Positions 37,600-48,354 of a DNA stretch of 64,000 bases are shown one piece after another. The notes beneath the pieces were generated by a model that did not search any database, had not been told where the DNA came from, and was given only the letters and a program-made list of their open reading frames with translations. The stretch lies in contig CM022302.1 of the NCBI GenBank assembly GCA_011799875.1, forward strand, positions 203,652,086 to 203,716,085, in the 5' to 3' direction. The translations under genes were made by a program, and so were the position numbers. Source of the DNA: Thinopyrum elongatum. Its lineage: Eukaryota; Streptophyta; Magnoliopsida; Poales; Poaceae. Position 1 is the stretch's first letter. Each line of letters opens with the position of its first letter.

Positions 37600-38290
37600 G
37601 AGCACAACATGGGTTATGATGTTGCAAATAATCGATCGTAGTTGACGAGTGTTTGCAACGCGAGCACAACATGGATCATGTTGCAAATGGTAAGTCGCAA
37701 CCGTGAATTGTTTCAACACGAGCACAACATGAGTCATGCTGCAAATGATGTGTCGCAACCGAGAAGTGTTTCAACCCAAGCGTAATATGGGTCATGTTGC
37801 AAACGACGGGTCGCAACTGAATGGCCGAGGAGTGTTTGCCCAAGCGAGCGCAACATGAGTCATGTTGCAAACGATGGGTCGCTCCTGAGGAGTGTTTGCA
37901 ATGCGAGTGCAACATGGGTCATGTTGCAAACGATTGGTCGTAGCTGAATGGTTGAGGCGTGTTTGCAACACGAACGAGCGCAACATGAGTCACAGCTGAG
38001 TAGTGTTTGCAATGTGAGCGCAACATGTGTCATGTTGCAAACGATGGGTCACAGCTGAACGACCGATGATTGTTTACAATGCTAGCAAGCGCAACATGGA
38101 TCATGTTGCAAACCCCTGAATGCATGTTGCAAACGATGAGTCACAACCAACATGAGGGTAACATGAGTTATGTTGCAAATAATTGGTCGCAGCTAAACGA
38201 CCAAAGAGTATTTGCAACGCGTATCATGTTGCAAACCCCTGAGGGCAACATCGATTATGTTGCAAATGATGTATCGCAGCTAAACAGTTG
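37600..38290. repeat. Minisatellite, about 57-70 bp unit, 10-11 copies, palindromic core
   Basis: Units hold GC(A/G)CAACATGnnTCATGTTGCA followed by AACGATGGGTCGCAGCTGAA and GAGTGTTTGCAACGCGA, with much variation in length. The core GCAACATG-nnn-CATGTTGC is an inverted repeat. Copies start near 37607, 37661, 37719, 37778, 37847, 37906, 37978, 38018, 38089, 38157 and 38222; the seventh copy lacks the right palindrome arm. No coding or transposon features recognised. Confidence 0.88.
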
Positions 38291-39110
38291 ACGCAGATCG
38301 AACGACTATCGCATGGGATTTAATTGCTACGGAGGAAGCAATTGATCCGCATGTTATATTCACACCATGTACATGGTTTTGTCTTCGTGCTTTGTTTTCA
38401 TTCATGGCAGCCTACGTACAATGATACAGGAAGCAGGCTCAGTAGTCTAGTCAAAAGAGGCACCAAAAAGCTACGCACATGAGCCATGCACGTAAAATAA
38501 GGCTGGCAGGTAGCGTTGATCACTGTACCCATTAGAGGCGTTAGATCGGATAGGATCGAACGGCACACCAGCCGGATGATTTCCGCCGAAAATCATCCGG
38601 ATGACGCGTAGCAGTGGCCTTATTTATTAGTATAGTTAATCCAACGGCCAGACCAAATCTCCTCCCCACGTTCCTTTTCCAGCCAAAGTACTGTAAAATA
38701 TAAAATCCCCTGTATTGTCGTCTGTCTTCCCCGAGCAACCATCGTATTTTCTTCTCCCCGCGCAGGGGAGCCGTGCGAGCCTACGAAGTATCCGTGCAAG
38801 CACGGCCGCGTATTGACGACTGCTGTGTGAACAGCGACGTGGCTGGCACAGCGGGCAGCCTCGCGTCGATCCTGGACCCACGCGAGGACGGCTCCGTCCA
38901 TGTAAATATTCTTGGCGTCCTAGCATGCGAAGACCGATCCAGAGTCGACCGCAGGTTTCTGGAGAGAAACATCTGTAGTCTGTTGCATGTTGTTGGTCAG
39001 CTCCTGAACACCCGCTCCCAGCGCAACCGTGGGGACGGTGCCCAGCCACACACACCGAGCAACGCCCGCAACCGTCGTGACTCCCGGCTAAATCCGGCAA
39101 CCCATCGCCG
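38291..39110. promoter_or_regulatory. Upstream region of the small secreted protein gene
   Basis: GC content rises from about 38760 towards the gene. No open frame with a recognisable product; frames on the minus strand through here are shadows of GC-rich sequence. An inverted repeat around CATCCGG lies at 38572-38608 (AGCCGGATGATTT / AAATCATCCGGAT). Confidence 0.4.
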
Positions 39111-39120
39111 CCTTTTAAAG
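39111..39120 (+). promoter_or_regulatory. Probable TATA box
   Basis: CCTTTTAAAG stands alone in GC-rich sequence, 123 bp before the start codon at 39243. A transcription start near 39145-39150 would leave a leader of about 95 bases. Confidence 0.5.
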
Positions 39121-39242
39121 CGCACGCCGCCGCGCCTCTCGTCCCGCTCGCCAGACTCCAGCGAAAAGGAAAAGCTCCTGCACGTACCCACGTTCGTGCC
39201 GCCTCCACACCACCCGCCGTCTACAGCATAACCAGCACGGTC

Positions 39243-39584
39243 ATGGCGCGCGTGTCCCTGATGCTCGCCGCCGCGGTGCTCGCGTGCGCGCTGCTCGCCA
39301 CCAGGCATGCGGACGCCGCCGGGGCCGGGGCCGGGGCCGGCGCGGCGGCCCCCGCCCCCGGCGGCTTCGCGTGCAACCCGCTCAAGGACAAGACGTGCAA
39401 GCCGGGGGACCCCAAGGCGCCGGAGGACACGGAGGAGGAGGGCGGGCTCGGCACGAAGCTGCCGTCCCTGACGTCGATCCCCATCCCGGGCGCCGGCAAG
39501 GTCGACCGCGACGGCGATGGAGACACCGACGAGGACGACGAGCTGCCGTCGTTCGACACCCACATGACCATCCTCGGCCACTGA
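39243..39584 (+). CDS. Small secreted acidic protein, function unknown
   Basis: 113 codons, single exon. Residues 1-26 form a clear signal peptide (Met-Ala-Arg, then a hydrophobic stretch to ATRHADA). A low-complexity Gly/Ala/Pro part follows (27-40), then a short segment with two cysteines (CNPLKDKTC) and an acidic tail. Residues near 85-98 read KVDRDGDGDTDEDDE, which fits an EF-hand-like calcium loop (Asp at 1, 3, 5, Gly at 6, acid at 12) but without the flanking helices. The protein is probably exported and calcium- or cation-binding; that is inference. The strong codon bias for G/C at third positions, the TATA box and the position in a GC-rich island support a real gene. I do not recognise the family. 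Confidence 0.7.
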   Translation: MARVSLMLAAAVLACALLATRHADAAGAGAGAGAAAPAPGGFACNPLKDKTCKPGDPKAPEDTEEEGGLGTKLPSLTSIPIPGAGKVDRDGDGDTDEDDELPSFDTHMTILGH

Positions 39585-41042
39585 GAGGATCCAAGCCTGA
39601 CTTCTAAGCGCATGCATGGTTGTAGTATCTTCTTTCATTTGCGTTGCTTGTGTAGTTGTGTTGCTGCCCAAAAGAAAGAAAGAGAAAAAGGAAAGAGATG
39701 AGAGAGTGAGCGTGCCACGATGATCCCCGCTAGCTGATGACGAAATTTGCCAGTTGCTCTTGTTTCTTGTTAATACTATCGTTCAAGTTCAGATTTTAGT
39801 TCTAAATAATGTTTGAGCTTGGTCTACAGACCTTTTTTTCCTCCGCCAAAACGTCCTCTCGTCCCCTCCGTCTCTTTTCTTGAGCTGGAACCTTGGTTGC
39901 ATCTTCCGCGGGAATTGTAGAAACTTGTATGCTTTCAACCAAAATTTGTATACTAATTTTTATGTAACCTAGTTCAATTTTGTACAAACTTGTCTGATAT
40001 AGTCAAAAGTTGCATACATGTTTTAGGTTTGAAGTTATAGGTACAAAAACTGTAGCTTTTTAGTTGAAATGCTAAAATTATGGAGGTGGTTATCACCGAT
40101 CTGACAACCTAGTCTCAGAGGATTCATCCGAGAGACCTCAAGGAGCAAGCCGGTCTGTGGTGGGACTTCCTATCCTCACGGTCGTTTGATCCTTGTAAAC
40201 CTCTTCAAAGTTTTTTTTTTTGAAATATATTCAGATTGAGATTCTTTTCCCGTAACAGTTTCAACAAAAAAGTTCTATGGAGATTTTTAATTGTAGTTGA
40301 ATGTTTGATTTATTGTTCTTTCAACTTCTATTGAATGTTGATCACCAACGATGCACTAGAAATAAAAGCTGGTGGTAGAGGAGGTAAACGGAGAGGAGGC
40401 GCTTTGGGGGCGAACTTGCCAAAATGGGGAACATGGATGGAGGGTGGGGGGCGGAAGGCTGCTTCCCCACGGTGACCATTAAGTTTAAATCTCTAATTTT
40501 GATCTACATAGAAAGTCATAATTTATTGAGAGGGTACATATATGTAAAGATCTTATTAGATTTTTTTCTTCAAAATTCATGTTTTCGGCTCGATGGTTTG
40601 ACTCTTTGAGTTTTTTGTTGTTGTTGGGTTTGACGTTGCAGTTATAATTTTTCCACAAACTGTTTGAAAACAGATGAAAATGTTGGATTCTCTCATTTGG
40701 TACAATTGTAGTAAGTGTCGTACTAATTAAGGAAAAAATAGACTCCCAAAACTCAAGTAAAGATAATCGATTTTACACATTTAAAACAAGGGACTAATTT
40801 TCTGAATTTTGCTATTTCGTTGCCTGTTTCAGTGTTCTGTTTTAATCTACATAAATGAGCCCTTAGACTAACTGAAAAGTAGAAAGATATAGCAGTCTCT
40901 TCACAAACAAGAATTAAAATATAAGTAGTACATTTCCTAATGATGTATATATATATATATAGGATATTCAATGTTTTTTCAACAATTCATATGACAATCA
41001 TTCGAGTGCATGAATAAGGTATATACAAAACTATAGTTGAAT
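39585..41042. other. Intergenic, AT-rich, no gene seen
   Basis: Holds the likely 3' end of the 39243 gene (up to about 39790) and a TA microsatellite at 40946-40961. No further coding signal. Confidence 0.5.
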
Positions 41043-42627
41043 TTATGATGTATCTGTTACAAAGTGTTGTTGTACTACAGTTCGCACAGCAATAGGTATT
41101 CTCACTGAGTGGGTATTTTCATCCGACCATGTCAAACTCCCAAAGGTGTACCCACCTTGCACTCTCTTCCTTGTTGTGAACATCACCGTAAACATCATGC
41201 TTTTGATACCACCTCCCGTAAAACTGATGACAGATGGCTCCACGGTTACGATTACCCCTGCGGGAGCGTCAACTGCCACTCTGTAAGTTGCTTCAACTGG
41301 CCCGACATTCATGACAGTGCGTCGGACTGTGAAATTATCTTTGAGGTCTGGCATGGCGATTGATGGGAGGTTAAGATTGCTGATATAGGACTTACAGTCG
41401 TCTAATAATTCATCGGTGCAATTTAAGAACTTGTTGTAATCTCTTGCATTCATGTCGTAAACCAAGCCAGGGTCAATGACCCTATCTGGATCTATATGAC
41501 CACCACCAAAGTCGAATGGGTCGGCTAATTTCCTCGGGACACTCTCTGCTTGGATCAGCACACCGAAATGATCAGTCACAGAAGCTGCAACCGTGCCACA
41601 CACACAAAGTTTAGTCATACTACGATGTTTAGAAGAATTTCTTGTATCGTTCTCATGTGCATACCTGTGGTGATGATGGCAGACTTTAACATGGCAGGGG
41701 ACCAATCAGGGTGAGCTGACTTAAGCAGTGCGACCACCGCTGATACATGCGGATACGCCATGGATGTTCCGGACATGAACACATAGTTGTTGCCCTTGGC
41801 TGCCAAGATGCTGACCCTGGGTGCAGCAACATCCGGCTGTTCATACGTAGGGATGTTTAACATCGTTTAATCTATTGTATAATGTTGTTTCATGTTATAA
41901 AGATGATACCTTGAGTATTCCTGGGAACGCGGCACTCGGGCCTCTTGACGAGAATGAGGCGACCATCGGCGACAACACTTGGTTCCCAGTAACACTCATG
42001 GCAGGAGACACCTTCACCACTGGATTCCTATCAAGACGTATGCCACATATGAACTTCTTACAAGAAAAAAAAAATCATCGCTCCTGTTTTGTTGGACAAT
42101 GCGACATATACTCACTTTGTTTTATCCAAATATGCGATAATTGTGTGCGCAATTTCGAAGTCCACCACTACACATGCCATATTTCCTTTACACATGGTCA
42201 AGATGTCGAGGATGTTGGCATCATATTGTGCAAAGATAAGGCCCTTTGCGCCGGCCTCCATTGTACGATTTATGACAATAGGAAGTGCTAGGCGAGGTGG
42301 TGTAATGGCCGCCTCTGCTGGTGCATAGCACAGAACAATTTTACCGGTGATGTTGCTTGATGCAAGTGACTGCATACCGCAGCTGCATAAAAGAAATAAA
42401 TTGAACACCATTCATTATCATTGTGATTTTAGACAAAGAACAAAATGGTAAATCAAAATGTGTCAAGTGATGCTTTATTTCATTACCTCCTCGCGTAAAC
42501 AAGGGCCTTATAGTCACTGATGTTCATAGATGCATTGTTGTGAAGAGATTGCCCCTGCGTTTGAAAACACGAAAGAGTTCATTCGAACTTGATGTAGTGT
42601 TAACTATGAGAGGAGGTAGTGTCGAGG

Positions 42628-43699
42628 GAGCTCCTATACGGCGCTTTATGCGCCAGTTCAGGCATCTGCCGCACCTGGTAGGCCGGCCCACGAACACGTA
42701 GCATAGAGAAAATGTATTTATAGCACGAACACCCCCCCCCCCCCCCCCCAACAAAAAAAATGCCCCCCGAGGAATCAAGCTCGCGCCGTTTAGCTCCAGT
42801 GTAGGTTGCCTAACCACAATAGCTACTAGGCGCTACTGGATAATTGTTGGGCGAACGGTTTACGAACAAACTATAGCTGCGTTTAGATTTTTGAATTATT
42901 TGGAAAAAGTTAGAAAAACGTGATTTTTTTAAGTTCCAGAATTAGAAAACAAATTCACGAATTATAAAAAGTTCATGTATTCAAAAAAGTTCACGAATTC
43001 AAAAAAAATCATGAAATTGAAAAAATTTCATTGATTTTTAAAAAGGTTCATCGATTTTCAAAAAAATCACATATTTGAAAAAAATATTGATTATGAAAAA
43101 AAGTTCACAAATTTTAAAAAGGTTAATCGATTTTGAAAAAAGTTCATTGATTTTGAAAAATGGTTCATCCATTCGGAAAAAAGTTCATGATTTTGAAAAA
43201 ACTTAATCAATTTTTTTAAAAAAAATAGAAAAATTAAGAAAAGTTCATCGATTTTGAAAAAAAGTTCATCGATTTTCAAAAGAAAGTTCACAAATTTGAA
43301 AAAGTTAATTGATTTTGAAAAATGTTCATCAATTACGAAAAAAGTTCACAAATGTGAAAAAGTTCATTGATTTGAATAAAATTTCATAGATTTTGAAAAA
43401 GTTCACGGATTTAAGAAAAGAAAAAGGGAAAATAAAAATAAAAAAGAAAAGAAAGATGAAAAAGAAAAAAAAGGAGAAGTGATCACAATTGGCATTGTGG
43501 CCCGGGTGGTTATTGCAATTTATCAAGTACAAAGGAGATCCCAGGTTCAACTCACCACGCGCAAGTTTTTGCAATTTTAACAGAAAAAAGGAAAAAAAAT
43601 CTAAACGGGCCCCCCAACTCTGGAGGGGGGGGGGGGGGGGGTGCGCCGGTTTGCGGTTAACACCTTAATGGATGCAAGGAACGCTGAATAGGAAATGCC
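42628..43699. mobile_element. Mutator-like non-autonomous element in the protease intron
   Basis: Flanked by an 11-bp direct repeat TAGTGTCGAGG (42617-42627 and 43700-43710), of which 9 bp would be the target duplication. Short, imperfect inverted ends (TCCTATACGGCGC against TCCTATTCAGCGT) match at 10 of 13 positions. The inside holds a C run (42730-42748), an AT-rich block of GTTCATCGATTTTGAAAAA-type units (42950-43400) and a G run (43622-43640). No transposase. Confidence 0.55.
42950..43410. repeat. AT-rich short-unit repeat (AAGTTCATCGATTTTGAAAA)
   Basis: About 20 degenerate copies of a 20-25 bp unit. A related low-complexity block occurs at 51610-52080. No coding meaning. Confidence 0.7.
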
Positions 43700-43921
43700 T
43701 AGTGTCGAGGACATACCAAGTAAACATTTATTGACGGGGATGGGGTATAATAACACATATAAAAATAGTTATGTTGTTTGTCCGTTAGTTTTGCCAGCTT
43801 TATTGCATAAATTATGGATAATGTTTTTCCTTGCAAACTTATAAAGAAGATAAAGGACTATGTTGACATTTCCAAATATATCTTCATATGCCAATGAACA
43901 TTCTATTTGCTGCTTCCATTA

Positions 43922-44317
43922 GAGCATCTCCAATTGGACCGGACTAATTTGACCCCCTATTTGTCCGCGGGCACATCTAGAGAATGTCTGGGCTTGTCCG
44001 CTCCGAACCCTTATTTTCCTGTGCACACAGTCGTGTCCCCCAAATTGTTTGGACACATGCATATAATTGATTGGGAGAGACACACACACAGAGGGGGGGG
44101 GGGGCGGTCTAAAGTGGGTCGGGTACGATGTGATGGGGTGTCCGGACAACTCTCATTTTCTCCCCATATATAGGTTGGGTTTGGGGTTTCGCAGACAGAT
44201 ATATGCGGATGAATTGGGGTGTTCGATTGGAAAGACTATTTCTTTCTCTCTTCTATTCGGGCACTATTTGGGCCTGGACATATAGGGACAATCTGAGAGG
44301 TCCTATTGGAGACGCTC
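43922..44317. mobile_element. PIF/Harbinger-type MITE
   Basis: 396 bp with ends GAGCATCTCCAATTGGA and TCCTATTGGAGACGCTC, inverted and nearly matching. The 3-bp flanks are TTA (43919-43921) and ATA, so one target base has changed. GAGCATCTCCAA is the usual end of this family in grasses. Confidence 0.8.
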
Positions 44318-44546
44318 ATAGCAGCTAGTTGCTTGGATTGATCTACATATCTCCAAAATTTAGATGACATAATTATATATATTTAATATTTCTACGAACA
44401 TCAATATGTGGAAGTAAACTAAGGTCTTAGATATTTGAAGTTTAAAATTCATAGTCACTTGGTAAATTCTTGCAAATACAGAAATCTAGAGATGAATAAG
44501 GATTATAAAAGCATGTAGCGTGAATATCCTTTCATCTTTATAAGTA

Positions 44547-44616
44547 CTCTCTCCGTTCCATAATAAAAGTCGCAACTTGTACTAAATCAGCGGTAATTAA
44601 TATGGAATGGAAGGAG
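44547..44616. mobile_element. Stowaway MITE
   Basis: 70 bp, CTCTCTCCGTTCCATAATAA to TATGGAATGGAAGGAG, inverted ends, flanked by TA on both sides. Confidence 0.8.
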
Positions 44617-44739
44617 TATATATCTATAGGAGAAGTTTGAAAAATGTCGTTAGTTGTGTCGTAGTCCTCATATGTAGAGAAGGATAACTACCCAATCAGT
44701 TGCATGTGAAGGATATCGTTAGTTGTGCCGCAGTCCTCG

Positions 44740-45095
44740 TAATTTTGTGTTGTACGCACTGCCTTCGTGCGTGGTCTATGCTACACCCAACGGAGTACCA
44801 AGCGTTGTTCAAGGTGGGTATACGTGGCTGGATGGGTGGCCAGGAAGGTTTTCACCTAACATGGGTGGCATCGCAATCTCCGGATCGATCCACCACCTCC
44901 TTAGACATAGACATAGTGTTGGTCTTTTATAACTTTACTAGTGCCAATATGTTGGCTTTTTTTTCGCTTGTTAGACTGTCCACAATAGGCTGTGTGCATC
45001 CCAATTATGAAAAGGTCAGATGCTACTCGTTATGCTTTGTATCCATTTGATGCTATATTTTGAGTTATTAAAAGCGTCTTTTATTAAAAAAATAT
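44740..45095 (+). mobile_element. LINE 3'-end relic
   Basis: Resembles the untranslated 3' tail of Triticeae LINEs: GTGGCATCGCAATCTCCGGA, then CTGTGTGCATCC and a T-rich tail ending in TTATTAAAAAA (45079-45092). No reverse-transcriptase part is left. Assignment is by memory of typical tails. Confidence 0.45.
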
Positions 45096-45189
45096 GTGAG
45101 TTGATGTATGCGTATTTCTAGATAAATACAATACATGTGAAGAAAGAAAAAAAATAGAAAAAATACGTTGTAATAGCCAACTTTTATAA

Positions 45190-45453
45190 GAGCATGGTTA
45201 ATAATACAACCAGCTGCTGACTATATGATGTTGCAACATTATTTATAGCCGGCAAGTACAACAGTTAGATATAAACATGTACTACTTTATTGATACATGC
45301 CTTCTCCCACTCTCTCATATAGTGTCTAGAAGCATGTGCTGCAGCTGGCTGTTAATCTATAGCCCGCTTCTCTTCTCGCCCCTCTTCTCTTTCCTCCGAC
45401 TCAGCAAAAATTAATATTTTAAGTCTTACAGTCCGCCTACATTATACTTGCTC
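45190..45453. mobile_element. PIF/Harbinger-type MITE
   Basis: 264 bp starting GAGCATGGTTAATAATAC and ending TATACTTGCTC, with 3-bp target copies TAA (45187-45189 and 45454-45456). Confidence 0.75.
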
Positions 45454-45619
45454 TAACCCACACTACTATATGAGTGACTATAAATAACATGGCGCCATCA
45501 GATCCCTATACTACTAGTCATGCTCTAGCAAAAAGAATGTTTTAAGGCTCTAAACGTACTACTATACCTATCTAATAAATCATGACGCCTGAGGTAACCG
45601 AGGAATATCAAGTTCATTT

Positions 45620-46785
45620 GAGTTAATCACAAGAAACCACCACATTTGGGGTTAGATTTGTGGAAAACCACCTGATCCCTAATTATTTGTAAAAGGCACC
45701 GTGTTTCTGGTAAATTTTTTGCAAAAAACACTGATTGGGTGATTTGGCGCGTTTGAGCACGTTTCCGATAAGTGGGGCCGGATTGTAAGGAGCTGATTTG
45801 GAAAAAATTGACATACACACCCCTGCAACTAAATGCAAAACACAATCAACCCCGCTGTTCGCGCCCCACTGTTCTTCCCATCTGCTCCGTGCCGGCGCGC
45901 AGTGGAACACCGATGACAACACCGACGCGCTGCTCCAGGACGCCGCGGACGAGGCCGTTGTGCTACTCCGAGCTGCCGCGCAGCGGGACGCCGCGAACGA
46001 GGCCACCGTACTGCTCCGGGCGACCACGGACGAGGCCGCCGTGCTGCACCGGGACACCGCGCAGCAGGACCTCCGTGCTGCTCCGGGTCATCGCGGACGA
46101 GGTCACTGTGCTGCTCCGGGCCCGCGGACAAGGCCGTTATGCTGTTCCGAGCAGCCGCGGACGAGGTCGCCGTGCTACACCAGGATGCCGAGAACGAGGC
46201 CGCCGTGTTTCTCCGGGCCTCCGCGGACGAGGCCATCATCCTGCACCAAGCCGCCGTGCAGTGGGAAGCCGTGGACGAGGTTGCCGTGTCCTGCGGGCAG
46301 CAGCAATGCCACCGCGGTTACCGGCGACCCGGACGCACAGCTCAACTGCTTCGAACTCCGGCGAGGACGAGCTGTTGCGCGCTGCGACCCTTCCCGCTTC
46401 GGCGAGGCATGGCGCGGAGATGAGGAGAGGAGGGGCCGGCGGTGTGCTTTCGGCGGCTGCGACGGGAGCTGGTCCGGGCGGCGTGGTCGGGTAGGTGCCG
46501 TTGGCTCCTCCCTATCGGATCGGGAGCAGGGGATCGGACCGGGCAGGGGGTTGATTGCTTTTTTTTTTCTAGATCCAGGTGTGTGTGTGTGTGTAATTTT
46601 TCTGCCAGGTCAGCTTCTTACAATCTGGTCCCACTTGTCAGAAAGTGATTAAATAGACCAAATCACCCAATCAGTGCATTTTGCAAAAAGTTTACTAGAA
46701 ACGCGGTGTCTTTTGCAAATAATTAGGGACAGGGTAGTTTTTCGCAAACCTAACCCCAAATGTGGTGGTTTTCTGCTTTTAACTC
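45620..46785. mobile_element. Mutator-like element with long inverted ends (Pack-MULE candidate)
   Basis: 1166 bp with a perfect 9-bp target duplication AGTTCATTT (45611-45619 and 46786-46794). The terminal inverted repeats run about 115-120 bp (GAGTTAA...CACATTTGGGGTTAG at the left, reverse complement at the right). The interior (45840-46560) is strikingly GC-rich and carries a 33-bp coding-like repeat. No transposase. It lies in the 4.5-kb intron of the protease gene. The composition jump suggests captured host sequence. Confidence 0.92.
45924..46295 (+). repeat. 33-bp repeat coding for 11-residue units (DEAAVLLRAAA-like)
   Basis: About eleven copies of GACGAGGCCGCCGTGCTGCT plus CCGGGCCGCCGCG, diverged. 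In the frame from 45798 the first copies read DEAVVLLRAAA, NEATVLLRATT, DEAAVLHRDTA. After a frame slip the later copies read alike in the frame from 46139 (DEVAVLHQDAE, NEAAVFLRASA, DEAIILHQAAV). Alternating acidic and hydrophobic residues suggest an amphipathic helix. I do not recognise the source gene. Confidence 0.8.
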
Positions 46786-48209
46786 AGTTCATTTTGATAA
46801 CAATGATTTTCTATTTCCGAGTCGTCTAAACATTATTAGAGGTTTGATTAAATTATACATACCATGAAGTCTAAAATTGCATGAAATGATTTTTGACAAT
46901 TTAAATTAAGTGTAGAAATATGCATGCATATATTTGCCAAAATATGAATTTATCCCGGAACCATTAACAGGCACTGAATCATTTATTAGAACCGGTAATA
47001 AAAATAGTACTCAATAATAATTAAACCTAAAATTGTAGGTACTTACCATCAACTTTTGTTTATTCCCGAGCGATATCAGTGTAGGGAAAGACCGGTCTAT
47101 GGTGCTAGCAGCCACCGTGGTGACCCAAGGCACAGCATTCCACGCCGTTTGCGGCACAGGTCCGCCGTTCCCGGCAGAGAACACGACGGAGATCCCTCTC
47201 TCGACGGCGTGCAGCGTCTCAAAGAGCTCGCTGCCTGCCTGTCCCAGCGAGAGTGACAGGACATCCACGCCGTCGTCTATGGCGTGGTCGAGGGCCGCAA
47301 GGACCCCCGCGTGGCTGCCCGATCCACGTGCCCCCCACAGCACCTTGTAGATTGCCAGTCTGGCATGTGGCGCCCCGCCGCGTGCCACCCCGGCGGCAAG
47401 GCCTCCGTAGCTCACGTTCGAAACCTGTCCGCCGGCGATCGTCGAGGCGACGTGCGTGCCGTGGCCGCTGAGGTCCCTAGGCGACATGTAGTCGCCCTTG
47501 AGCTGCTCATCGTTCATGTCATCGCTGAACCATCGTGCGCCGATGATCTTTCTGTTGCAACTCGTGGCGTCGAACTGCTGGCCGGCCTGGCATGTGCCTC
47601 TCCACCTCGCCGGTACCGGACCGTACCCGCTGTCGTCAAAGCTTCGTGATTCAGGCCATATCCCTGCAGCATGCACAGCATAGGCATGGAGCCGATTGAT
47701 GATGTCCCCATCTCCGTGAGTCCTTCTGTTTTTCATTTGGATGTGGGGATGGTGATTTTAAGCTAGAAATGTGGCTGCAAACCTGAATCGATCACCCCGA
47801 TGATGACATCTTCACCGTACTTTGCCTTTTGCAGGAGGCCTGAATCCTCTGGCGGTTGGTCGTAGTCAAGGCCGAGGAAGTCCTAGCTCCGAGTCGTGTG
47901 CGATTCGTGGTATATGTTGGGCCTCACACTGACAACATCAGAACATTCTACAGTGGGCGCGTGTTGATTAGTTTCTGTGGATTATGCATGTAAGATGCAA
48001 TGATAACATGCTGATGCCATCTTATGAATAATTATTACTTGCAAGTGTCGCAGCTTGAGATTCGGTGAGCATGGCGGCAAAGCCAGAAAATCCGTGCCTG
48101 TAGCTGTAAACTATCGACTCATGGCTTCGTTCTTGCTGTTGCCAACGGAGAAAAGGTGAGCAAATCATATCTGTTTCGTTGTAATATGTATATCACCCAC
48201 TATGAACTA

Positions 48210-48302
48210 CTCCCTCCATCCTAAAATAAGTGTCTTGACCTTAGTATAACTTTGTACTAAAGTTAGTATAAAGTTAAGACACTTATTTTGGGACGGAGGA
48301 AG
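48210..48302. mobile_element. Stowaway MITE in intron 2 of the protease gene
   Basis: 93 bp, near-perfect hairpin between CTCCCTCCATCCTAAAATAA and TTATTTTGGGACGGAGGAAG, flanked by TA (48208-48209 and 48303-48304). Confidence 0.9.
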
Positions 48303-48315
48303 TACTTACTAGCTA

Positions 48316-48354
48316 CTCCCTAAAACAACGACACTTATTATGGAACGAAGGGAG
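48316..48354. mobile_element. Very short Stowaway remnant
   Basis: 39 bp between TA dinucleotides: CTCCCTAAAACAACGACACT at the left and TTATTATGGAACGAAGGGAG at the right. Looks like a Stowaway element that lost its middle. In the same 232-bp intron as the one at 48210. Confidence 0.55.

Noticed and set aside
45798..46652. 284-codon frame as an independent gene
   Set aside because: It lies wholly inside a Mutator element, switches between frames of the 33-bp repeat, and has no promoter or homology signal that I can see.
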